In this document: piece by piece, positions 7,256 to 14,905 of the stretch | Layout of the letters: each line of letters begins with the position of its first letter | Numbering within the stretch: position 1 is the first letter of the stretch | From: Nostoc sp. WHI | GTDB taxonomy: Bacteria; Cyanobacteriota; Cyanobacteriia; Cyanobacteriales; Nostocaceae | DNA: 37,329 bases | Reading direction: 5' to 3' | Assembly: GCF_015714725.1 (NCBI RefSeq) | Contig: NZ_WBKM01000120.1 | Location: forward strand, 1 to 37,329 | Position numbers and translations under genes: made by a program | The notes under the pieces: generated by a model | The model's database searches: none | What the model was told of the DNA's origin: nothing | Seen by the model: the letters and a program-made list of their open reading frames with translations, nothing else

Positions 7256-8446
7256 ATGGTAGAAGAGATGACAGATCAATTTGAATACAGCACTCCCGCC
7301 CATCCACAGGATATTCAGCAGCTTGGGACTATCCTTGAGCAGTGTTTTATCAGCGCCCTTAGTAGCGAGGAAGTTTATATCAACCTCGTTGGTGTAGAAA
7401 ATTTCCGTATTATCCGAAGATTGGGGCAAGTTGTTGGTGGATTGGCAACTCTGGATATGGGTCAGTGGTGGGGTGGGCAGCGTGTATCAATGACAGGAAT
7501 TGCCGCAGTGGGTATTGCTCCAGAGTATCGCGGTTCGGGGGCTGCGATCGCTTTGATGCAGCACACCCTCAAAGAACTTTATGCTAAAGGAGTTGCTATT
7601 TCCGCTCTTTATCCAGCTGTTCAAACTCTGTATCGAAAAGTCGGGTATGAGCAAGGAGGTAGCTGGTGTATTTGGGAAGTTGCTACTAAGAATATCCAAG
7701 TGCGGGAGCAACCCTTATCTTTGCAACCAGTGGTTCCCGTTAATCATGAAGTCTTTCATGAACTATATCAGCAGCAGGCGAGACTAACGCATGGATATTT
7801 AGATCGGCATCCAGCAATCTGGCAGCGATTAATCCAACCAGACGAGAAGGAAAGATTTTATGCCTATTTTATTGGTACTAAAGACCACCCCCAAGGCTAT
7901 ATCATCTTCACTCAAGAGCGAACAGAAGATGGTGAAATTCTCTGGGTGAAAGATTGGGTACTCAATACAGTTGCAGCTGCACAAACATTCTGGTCTTTTC
8001 TAGCAAATCATCGTTCCCAAATTCACCAGGTGCGATGGAAGAGTTCCGCAATTGATTCTCTGACATTGCTGCTACCAGAGCAAACAGCTAAGATGTGGCG
8101 TCAGTTTCGCTGGATGCTAAGAATAATAGATGTAGTCAAGGCGCTGGAGATGCGGGGTTATCCACCAGGAATCCAAGCTGAACTGCACTTAGAAATTCAA
8201 GATAATCTGCTAGTTGCAAACAATGGTAAATTTATTCTTTCTGTCGCCAACGGACGTGGTGAAGTCACACGAGGGGGAAAGGGTGAGTTACAGCTAGATA
8301 TCCGAGAATTGGCGCCAATATACACGAGTTTATTCACTCCCTACCATTTACAACTAGCGGGAAAACTGGATGGGACAGAAGCGGCTATCTCAGCAGCTAC
8401 GCAAATATTTGCGGGTGTCTCTCCTTGGGTGGCTGATTTCTTTTAA
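7256..8446 (+). CDS. Eis-like GNAT N-acetyltransferase
   Basis: A 396-residue protein with the three-part Eis layout: N-terminal GNAT domain with acetyl-CoA loop VGIAPEYRGSGAAIALM (about 85-101) and LYRKVGYEQGG (the tyrosine near 131 sits where Eis proteins place their general acid), a second degenerate GNAT region, and a C-terminal sterol-carrier-like domain ending in ...WVADFF, whose terminal carboxylate takes part in catalysis in the family. Eis enzymes acetylate amines on aminoglycosides, peptides or proteins; the physiological substrate here is unknown. ATG 7256 is used; ATG 7268 is the alternative. It stands alone between repeat blocks. Confidence 0.85.
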   Translation: MVEEMTDQFEYSTPAHPQDIQQLGTILEQCFISALSSEEVYINLVGVENFRIIRRLGQVVGGLATLDMGQWWGGQRVSMTGIAAVGIAPEYRGSGAAIALMQHTLKELYAKGVAISALYPAVQTLYRKVGYEQGGSWCIWEVATKNIQVREQPLSLQPVVPVNHEVFHELYQQQARLTHGYLDRHPAIWQRLIQPDEKERFYAYFIGTKDHPQGYIIFTQERTEDGEILWVKDWVLNTVAAAQTFWSFLANHRSQIHQVRWKSSAIDSLTLLLPEQTAKMWRQFRWMLRIIDVVKALEMRGYPPGIQAELHLEIQDNLLVANNGKFILSVANGRGEVTRGGKGELQLDIRELAPIYTSLFTPYHLQLAGKLDGTEAAISAATQIFAGVSPWVADFF

Positions 8447-8487
8447 AGGGACTCAGACGACCTGTGGCAATATAGGGGATAAGAAGA

Positions 8488-8560
8488 GGAGTTAGGAGTT
8501 AGGAGTTAGGAGTTAGGAGTTAGGAATTTTACTATTAACTACCTCACTCCTAACTTTTTT
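8488..8560. repeat. Heptamer repeat (AGGAGTT)n and linked hairpin
   Basis: About five GGAGTTA heptamers at 8488-8525 form a typical STRR. Downstream, TCCTAAC (8548-8554) is complementary to the repeat unit and is followed by six T, so the array plus this copy can form a terminator-like hairpin for the rightward Eis-like gene, using 8519-8525 as the left arm. Confidence 0.65.
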
Positions 8561-11500
8561 AATTTCCTTGCAACGGGGCGTTTAAGATTTTCTCGATGCG
8601 ATCGCGTGTTTCTAATAAGTGCGCTTTGGTATATTCATCCTCAGAATTAACCATCTTGAGTTTGTCATCCAGTTGTTTGAGTTTATACCAAGCCAGAGTG
8701 CGAGCATCTTCTGGGACATATTCTTTTCGCAACACCATACCAGTCAAAATGTCCAGGTATTCGCGCTGCAAGCCTCGGCGTAAACTGGCAATTTTCATTG
8801 GTTTACCTTTTGGTTTGATGACTTCCGTCCAGATACCTGATTGCAAAGTCTCAAATAGTTCTGGAAGAGTCAGGGCATTTTCTGGCTTCGTTTTGAGTTC
8901 AATATCCTTGAGACGAGAAAGGCGATCGCCTGAGAGTAAATCCCGCAACACTAAACTCTGCATGAGTAGCACCAAATCATGAATTGGATAATCTAAACGA
9001 CCAATTTGCGGATAACTACCCCAATGACTCCAACGCGAAGGTGCTAATTTATTCAGTAATTCTGGTGAAAAGCTCAACGCATCTTCTGCAAATATATATT
9101 TGTGCAGCGTCTCTAAAGCTTGCCGTTGTTGTTCAACTGGTACTGCTTCAAAGGGTAATCGGCGTTGGACAACTGTACTAGGCGGCATCTCGCTAGGGTG
9201 AATGCGATAGAAAGACTGTCCCCCGATGTATTTTGTAGTGTAATATATCTGCTGAAAATAGTTACCCAATACTGTGCTAAAACGTTCACTTACATCGCTG
9301 TAACTTTCGCCAGCTATTGGGTAACCCTTATCGAGACGTTCCCACATCACCCGCGAATTATTCAACTGCCACTGAGAATAAAGCAGCACATTACTACTGT
9401 TATCCCAAGCATCGGCAGTGGGATCAAGGTCATAGACATCTTCATCTGTGGAATAACTCAATTCTGGCTTGGAGGATAGTGCAGCAATTTCCTCTAAAAT
9501 TGGTTTTTCTGCTATGGGAGTTGATGTCTGAATTGGGATGTAGCCGTACTTAATCGCCCATTCATCATAAACCCCCACTACGCTGGGAAAATAATCTCCC
9601 TGTTTTGTGCCTTGAGGAGCAATATTCGGGGGAATATAGTCCATTACGGAAGTTGTTAAACCTTTAATTTTGGTAATTTCCGTATTATTCATCTCCTCCG
9701 GTGGCAGCAGTGTACTACCACGGAAGTTATGGCGTAAACCAAGAGTATGTCCAACTTCGTGAGCGATGATTAAACGTAAATATTGATTGGTATATTCTTT
9801 GATTTGGTCTGGAGTGGCTATGGTATCAGGCAGCAGTGACATTGCCAGTGAACCAAAGGCAAACTGTTTAGCTGCTTCCATCCCATAGCATAAATCGTAC
9901 TCACCCGCCATTTTAGATAAACGACTCAACAATTTCTTTTGCCCTTGCATCTGCTGGGGGGCAACACCATTGTTTTTCGCATCTAAACCATTGGCGCAAA
10001 GTAGACGATTTTGCATCAAAGCTGATAAAGTAGTGCGATTTTGAGTACGATTTTGTGTTTGGCTGGGTTGGACGATGTTGCGATACTCATTCTTGAGTGC
10101 CCGCACAAAGCTGGCATCTACGAGAATATCTGCATCCAAAATTTCCCCAGTCAATGGATTAACGCGGGATGGCCCCATTGCAAAATAACCATCGACTGTA
10201 TTAATCCAGCGAATCGTGTTGTAACGAATATCTGCTGGGTCCCATGTGGCATCATCTGGCATTTGGCGGACTTCAATTGCATCCTTGAATCCCGCTTTGA
10301 GAAAGGCTTTGTTCCACATTAGGACGCCTTCTTTCATCGCATCGCGGTACTCCAAGGGGACAGCGTTATCAATCCAGAAGACAATCGGTTTTTTGGGTGG
10401 AGAAATTAGGGCTTTTGGGTCTTGTTTTTCCAAATGCCAGCGATTGATGTAGCGGACAAAAGAATCGCCGCGATCGTCTTTGGATAAATCTTGGTAGGCG
10501 GTGATGAAATAGCCGATGCGATCGTCAGCAAGGCGCGATCGGTAATCTTTGTCGGGTAGTTGTGAGAGACTGTAGTGGACGCGCAGGGTAAAGCCACGAT
10601 TGTCAGGTAGGGACGCAAAGCTTGGTACTTCACTGTCACTACCACCGCCACCAGAGAAATTCAAAACTGACTCAATTTCTAAGTTTTGGGGAAAGGCTTT
10701 AGCAGTACCAAAATATGACTGGTCTGTTCCTGCTGCTGGTATTCCTAAACTTACAGATAATCCAGCCAAGTCTGTGAGTAACAAATCTCCCAAGTCGATC
10801 AGAAGAGTTTTGCGTTCTGGATGAATGCTTTTCAGGGAAATGGTGTAGAGAACAGAGTCACTAAACGATCGCGCCAGCGATCGCGCTTGAGGATCTCCCT
10901 CACGAGTGCGAAAATTGACATTGCGAATGACAAAGTGTACTTTATCATCTACCCGTCGGAAATAAAACAAAAAATCTTGTAGAGGCATACCACTGTAAAT
11001 ACCTCGTTCGCCAATGCCTGATTCTAGCGTTGCCGTAGCTAGGTAATTTTTATTCAGTTGCTCTGGCTTAATTTCTAGATAAATTTTATTCTTTTCTTTA
11101 TTGCGATAAAGGGTGAACAGTCCTCCTGACTTTTGGGTGTCTTTCACTACCTCATCAAATGCTTCTAACTCATCCTTTGTTGTTGGTACTTTGCTAGAAT
11201 CAGGCTTTTTATTAGGTTTTTCTGGGGGTTTTGCAACTTGCAAAAATGGTTGCTGTCCTGCTTTTTTAGGATCTTTTACTACCCAAATAAACGGTTGAGG
11301 CTGGGCGTGTTTATTTTGATTAACTACCCAAACTTGCCCTAACGGTAGCCTCTGTTTCTGGCGAATATTAATATTTTCTGCTAATAGTGCTGAGATTTTA
11401 GTTGAAGAAGTTTCTGCCGTTAACTGACTATTGGATTTGTTTTCACTTCTGGCTGTTACCACGGCTTCTAGAGGCGGCACAGCCTGATGGTTGGCTGACA

Positions 11501-11591
11501 ATTCTAGTGACTTGGCACTAGCCGATGTTATTCCTAAAAACAACCCATGTAACAAAATCATATAAAAACTTAATCTGTTCATTCTATCCAT
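8559..11591 (-). CDS. Secreted zinc-dependent metalloprotease (DUF5117/DUF4953 type)
   Basis: A 1010-residue protein with an N-terminal signal peptide (MNRLSFYMILLHGLFLGITSASA, cleavage near 26), a low-complexity K/P-rich stretch (about 120-150), then the DUF5117-like region (DEVVKDTQKSGGLFTLYRNKEKNKIYLEI...) and the protease core. The metzincin zinc motif HEVGHTLGLRH spans 611-621 with catalytic E612; a Met-turn (SVMDYIPP, M650) follows at the expected distance. The C-terminal part (about 700-1010) matches the DUF4953-type extension. Likely periplasmic or exported; the target is unknown. ATG 11591 is used; ATG 11582 (three residues later) is equally possible. Monocistronic, convergent with the Eis-like gene. 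Confidence 0.88.
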   Translation of the reverse strand: MDRMNRLSFYMILLHGLFLGITSASAKSLELSANHQAVPPLEAVVTARSENKSNSQLTAETSSTKISALLAENINIRQKQRLPLGQVWVVNQNKHAQPQPFIWVVKDPKKAGQQPFLQVAKPPEKPNKKPDSSKVPTTKDELEAFDEVVKDTQKSGGLFTLYRNKEKNKIYLEIKPEQLNKNYLATATLESGIGERGIYSGMPLQDFLFYFRRVDDKVHFVIRNVNFRTREGDPQARSLARSFSDSVLYTISLKSIHPERKTLLIDLGDLLLTDLAGLSVSLGIPAAGTDQSYFGTAKAFPQNLEIESVLNFSGGGGSDSEVPSFASLPDNRGFTLRVHYSLSQLPDKDYRSRLADDRIGYFITAYQDLSKDDRGDSFVRYINRWHLEKQDPKALISPPKKPIVFWIDNAVPLEYRDAMKEGVLMWNKAFLKAGFKDAIEVRQMPDDATWDPADIRYNTIRWINTVDGYFAMGPSRVNPLTGEILDADILVDASFVRALKNEYRNIVQPSQTQNRTQNRTTLSALMQNRLLCANGLDAKNNGVAPQQMQGQKKLLSRLSKMAGEYDLCYGMEAAKQFAFGSLAMSLLPDTIATPDQIKEYTNQYLRLIIAHEVGHTLGLRHNFRGSTLLPPEEMNNTEITKIKGLTTSVMDYIPPNIAPQGTKQGDYFPSVVGVYDEWAIKYGYIPIQTSTPIAEKPILEEIAALSSKPELSYSTDEDVYDLDPTADAWDNSSNVLLYSQWQLNNSRVMWERLDKGYPIAGESYSDVSERFSTVLGNYFQQIYYTTKYIGGQSFYRIHPSEMPPSTVVQRRLPFEAVPVEQQRQALETLHKYIFAEDALSFSPELLNKLAPSRWSHWGSYPQIGRLDYPIHDLVLLMQSLVLRDLLSGDRLSRLKDIELKTKPENALTLPELFETLQSGIWTEVIKPKGKPMKIASLRRGLQREYLDILTGMVLRKEYVPEDARTLAWYKLKQLDDKLKMVNSEDEYTKAHLLETRDRIEKILNAPLQGN

Positions 11592-12396
11592 CCCCGATAA
11601 ATATTACGTAATTAATTTTTAACTTTTGCAAAGCAATGTAGCCTGCCTTCTGTGGGTTCTGTAAGATGCCTTATATCAAGCAGCAAACTTTTGACTTCAA
11701 TTTTAGTTGCCATTTTTCATCTTTGTTGCACTCTTTTACTGTAGGATTTTTCATAACAATTGCACAATTGCGTCTCTAACAAACAGTAAGTATTATTTCT
11801 ACATCAAACTAGGAAATCTCTTGGAAGAAAAGTATAACAAATTAACCAAAGAATGAAAATTATTTTTAAAATGAAATAATTTTTAAGCTAACACTTTTCG
11901 GGATTATCAAGACAGTAATTTAAATGTAACAACGAACACGGAAATGTCAACATATTTATCTCAAGAATGATCACTGCTGAGAAATTATGTGAGGGATACT
12001 AGGTTCCAATAGATACTAAAACCATATCTACGACAAATGTCTAATTATTTGCATGATGAAATGCGATCGCCTTTCTCTTCCTCGTGCCCTCGGCGGTTTG
12101 TCATTCTTCCTGCACCCATCAACCCCAAGTTTTACACTAGACTCTTAAGGAGGCAGGAGGACGTTCGCGTAGCGTGTCGTAGACAAGGCAGTAGGCAGGA
12201 GGTAATCCCCATAAATAAATTTACTTCCTCTAAACCCTTTTGGCAGAGGGCAAGAAATATATTTTCTTCCTCCTGCCTCCTGCCTCCTGCCCTCTGCCTT
12301 TCTTTTGTAATTACACGAGTCTAAGCGTAATGAACAAGTTCGCAATAAATAACCATTTTTTGATACAGTGATGCTTTGTCGAACACTGGAATCTCT
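11592..12396. other. Intergenic region with mixed repeats
   Basis: About 800 bases. The left half (11592-12040) is AT-rich and featureless apart from the metalloprotease promoter it must contain. The right half is repeat-derived: GCGTAGCGTGTCGTAGACAA (12168-12187), a member of the palindromic element family also seen at 34514-34596, and a CCTCCTG heptamer array at 12269-12292. The short open frames here are repeat artefacts. Confidence 0.6.
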
Positions 12397-13416
12397 ATGT
12401 CCCAGGTCTCGCTTCCCCAATCGCTCCATCCATACCTACCCCTCACTGCTCTTGCGCCCATGCAGGATGTGACAAACCTCTGGTTTATGAAGCTCATTGC
12501 CCACTACGGCAGTCCTGACTACTTCTTCACCGAGTATTTCCGCGTGAATGATACCTCACGGCTCAATCGTAGCATTCTGGCAGCAATCACCGAAAACGAC
12601 ACGGGTCGCCCCGTTTTTGCTCAAATGATTGGCGAAAGCATTCCCGACTTAGTAAGAACAGCAAAGGAACTCTGCGGCTATAATATCGCTGGAGTTGACT
12701 TGAATATGGGCTGTCCAGCACCTAGAATCTATCGGAAAAATGTTGGGGGTGGATTGCTGCTCTCACCAGAAAAAGTGGATCGGATTTTGGGAGAACTACG
12801 GCAGGCAGTGAATGATCGACCTTTGACCGTCAAGATGCGCGTGGGCTTTGAAAATACAGATAACTTTTACGAAATTCTAGATATGATCAATCGCCACAGC
12901 ATTGATTTGCTGAGTTTGCATGGTCGCACGGTGAAAGATATGTACCACGGAGCAGTCAAATATGATTTGATCGCTGAAGCAGTAAGACGGGTTCATTGTC
13001 CAGTGCTTGCCAATGGCAATATCGACTCTGCGACAACTGCCCTGGAAGTGCTTTCTCAAACTGGCGCGGCGGGTGTGATGGTGGGACGCTGGGCGATTGG
13101 AAATCCTTGGCTTTTTAATCAAATTCGGCAGGCTTTGCGCTTCGAGCCGATCACGCCTGTTCCTTTAGTAGAGGTACGCAACTATATTGATCGTTTATGG
13201 CAAACCCCCACAGCGTCAACTATGTCAGAGCGATCGCGCGTAGGCTACCTCAAAATGTTCCTCAACTACATTGCCCTGAGTGTTGACGCTGAGGGTCATT
13301 TCCTGCGGCTGATGCGACACACGCAGACTGAGGTAGAACTGTTTAACCTCTGCGATCGCTTTCTCCTTGGTGATCTGACGAAAACTTTAGCCCTAGCACC
13401 CTCCTTGAGCGTGTAA
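12397..13416 (+). CDS. tRNA-dihydrouridine synthase (Dus family)
   Basis: FMN-dependent reductase that converts uridine to dihydrouridine in tRNA D- or variable loops. The TIM barrel starts LTALAPMQDVTNLWF (FMN phosphate loop). The catalytic cysteine is C106 in DLNMGCPAPRIYRKNVGGGLL, followed by VKMRVG, LHGRTVKDMYHGAVKYD and the C-terminal FMN motif VMVGRWAIGNPWLF. Length (339 aa) is normal. ATG 12397 is preferred to an in-frame TTG at 12376. Which Dus subgroup and target uridine cannot be read from motifs. The gene looks noticeably more GC-rich than its flanks, which may hint at transfer. Confidence 0.92.
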   Translation: MSQVSLPQSLHPYLPLTALAPMQDVTNLWFMKLIAHYGSPDYFFTEYFRVNDTSRLNRSILAAITENDTGRPVFAQMIGESIPDLVRTAKELCGYNIAGVDLNMGCPAPRIYRKNVGGGLLLSPEKVDRILGELRQAVNDRPLTVKMRVGFENTDNFYEILDMINRHSIDLLSLHGRTVKDMYHGAVKYDLIAEAVRRVHCPVLANGNIDSATTALEVLSQTGAAGVMVGRWAIGNPWLFNQIRQALRFEPITPVPLVEVRNYIDRLWQTPTASTMSERSRVGYLKMFLNYIALSVDAEGHFLRLMRHTQTEVELFNLCDRFLLGDLTKTLALAPSLSV

Positions 13417-13535
13417 CTATAGCAACTATTTAGTTCAGGTTTATCAGTACAAATGAGATACATACTTAAAATTTGAGCTAAGAGCTATGGCAGGCTCAGT
13501 GACGAAAGAGGGATAAACAAGCAAACAAGCTAATT

Positions 13536-13755
13536 TAGTAAGTCAAATAAGCTTTTGCTTGCGGAAAACACCAAAATGAGTAAGTCAAAGTAGCTCTTGC
13601 TTAAGTCAAATAAGCTTTTGCTTGCGGAAAATACCAAAATGAGTAAGTCAAAGTAGCTCTTGCTTAAGTTAAATAAGCTTTTGCTTGCGGAAAACACCAA
13701 AATGAGTAAGTCAAAGTAGCTCTTGCTTAAGTTAAATAAGCTTTTGCTTAAGTCG
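13536..13755. repeat. Tandem array of a 63-bp unit (three copies plus partial)
   Basis: The boundary word GCTTTTGCTT occurs at 13551, 13614, 13677 and 13740, exactly 63 bases apart. Units are nearly identical (AAACACC versus AAATACC; AAGTCAAA versus AAGTTAAA). Each unit contains two diverged 21-base halves, AAGTCAAATAAGCTTTTGCTT-like and AAGTCAAAGTAGCTCTTGCTT-like, so it grew by nested duplication. Because 63 is a multiple of three, a repetitive open frame exists on the minus strand, but it has no start context and is probably not translated. The remaining spacer (13417-13882) shows no gene. Confidence 0.85.
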
Positions 13756-13882
13756 AATGCCATTTTACTTATTAAATATGAAGTTTTGAGAAAGCTATAA
13801 GCCTTTTTGCTGATTAAATATAAATTTCAGTTAAATATACGATCACTTCTATTTGTTAGGTTCTAGAACTGGTGCTTGATAA

Positions 13883-14245
13883 ACTCAGAGCAAGTTTCAC
13901 GCTTGGGATATCCCGGCTTGGATAAACAAAAAACCTTTCGTAGATGCGTCCTACACCTGTTTATGTCCAGCGATCGCAATGGTTGAGGCGGGATATCAGG
14001 AAGTAATTGCGATCGCTAACGAACCAGGTACACTTTATCGAGATATGTTTCAGTTAGAAGCAATTCCTGAAACTTACAAAGGAGTGCGTATCCATATTAT
14101 TAGACCAGATGTTGACCCCAAAGAGTATCAAGTTAACTTTACAGATGCTACCGAAGCGGGCTTAGTTGCGGTTTATCAACATGGTAAAGAGAAAGGAAAA
14201 GAGTTTGTTGAGCATATCTTGAAAGTTGCCCAAAGCTATCACTGA
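13883..14245 (+). pseudogene. Patatin-like phospholipase, 3' fragment
   Basis: The open frame after a stop at 13880 reads QSKFHAWDIPAWINKKPFVDASYTCLCPAIAMVEAGYQEVIAIANEPGT... and ends ...FVEHILKVAQSYH. The FVDASYTCLCPA...A.E.GY.EVI.IANEPG stretch looks like the C-terminal catalytic-Asp region of patatin-like lipases (the DGG/DGA element here reads DAS). The N-terminal oxyanion hole and GxSxG nucleophile elbow are missing, and the 63-bp array lies just upstream. The ATG at 13979 could start an 88-residue product, but that would lack any active site. Taken as a 5'-truncated remnant. Confidence 0.6.
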
Positions 14246-14453
14246 TAAGTAACTGTACAGTAGAAACATTGTGAATACGACCTAAAAAAGTAAGCTTGGC
14301 AAAAATCTGGGCTAATAAAATAGGCTCAGGCTGTTCCAGAAGCATTTTTAACATTTCACGAACATATCGAAAACGCCCACAGTAAGCTTTAAGATCAACA
14401 ATGCCAGAGTCGGGATTATCTTGACGAAACTGAGCTAGAAGATGATGAGACAA
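14148..14453 (-). CDS. Hypothetical protein or remnant, 101 aa
   Basis: The N-terminal 70 residues (MSHHLLAQFRQDNPDSGIVDLKAYCGRFRYVREMLK...) look protein-like, with a hydrophobic helix MLLEQPEPILLAQIFAKLTFLG. The last 30 residues are the antisense of the patatin fragment and are unlikely to be native. I do not recognise a family. The simplest reading is the 5' part of a gene joined to the patatin remnant by a rearrangement. Confidence 0.25.
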   Translation of the reverse strand: MSHHLLAQFRQDNPDSGIVDLKAYCGRFRYVREMLKMLLEQPEPILLAQIFAKLTFLGRIHNVSTVQLLISDSFGQLSRYAQQTLFLSLYHVDKPQLSPLR

Positions 14454-14905
14454 ATTGACTATGAAAAATGAGAGATTAGTTTTATTATAAGAAATCTATT
14501 TCTCTTAAGTAGAGCGCCCATCTATGTGCTAAGTTCATTTGTAATTAATTATTTCTATTCAAATATAACCAAAATTTATTCAAAAGTTAATCAAAAAGTT
14601 CTGATTTCTTAAGATATTTATGAGAATCTTATCTTTAGGAAAAGGTTAAGCAAGTTTGGGAGCATCCCAAATGTGTAAGTTATATCAAACCCAGGTTATG
14701 AATTGTCATTGCGATCGCAATGTAGTGGAGCGATATGGAGCGATCGCCTAGTAACAAACATATTCTTGCAAAATTGGGATGCTCTCAGCAAATTGTGCCT
14801 GTCTTGTCTAAGAGAATGTTTGGAAAGTCTCAATAATTTCGATTTGGATCGTAATCGAATTACAACTCTAAAGCCCAAGTTAGATTTATTAAGGAACACA
14901 AATTT
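14454..14905. other. Intergenic region before the calcium-binding repeat protein
   Basis: About 450 AT-rich bases with a HIP1-rich patch (14709-14750). No gene, terminator or convincing promoter box seen. The last bases carry AAGGAACACAAATTT, the ribosome binding site of the next gene. Confidence 0.5.

Noticed and set aside
8984..9553. Plus-strand frames within the metalloprotease gene
   Set aside because: Antisense shadows of a strongly supported 1010-residue protein with zinc motif and Met-turn.
12037..12429. Short frames on both strands in the 12.0-12.4 kb spacer
   Set aside because: Composed mostly of heptamer and palindromic repeats; no consistent coding signal.
13530..13763. Minus-strand repetitive open frame (SKSYFDLLILVFSAS repeats)
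   Set aside because: Open only because the tandem unit is 63 bp, a multiple of three; no start context, low-complexity peptide, no neighbours supporting translation.
13917..14245. Calling the patatin fragment an intact small gene from ATG 13979
   Set aside because: Clear patatin-like residues continue upstream of that ATG to a stop at 13880, and the nucleophile elbow is missing, so it is a remnant.
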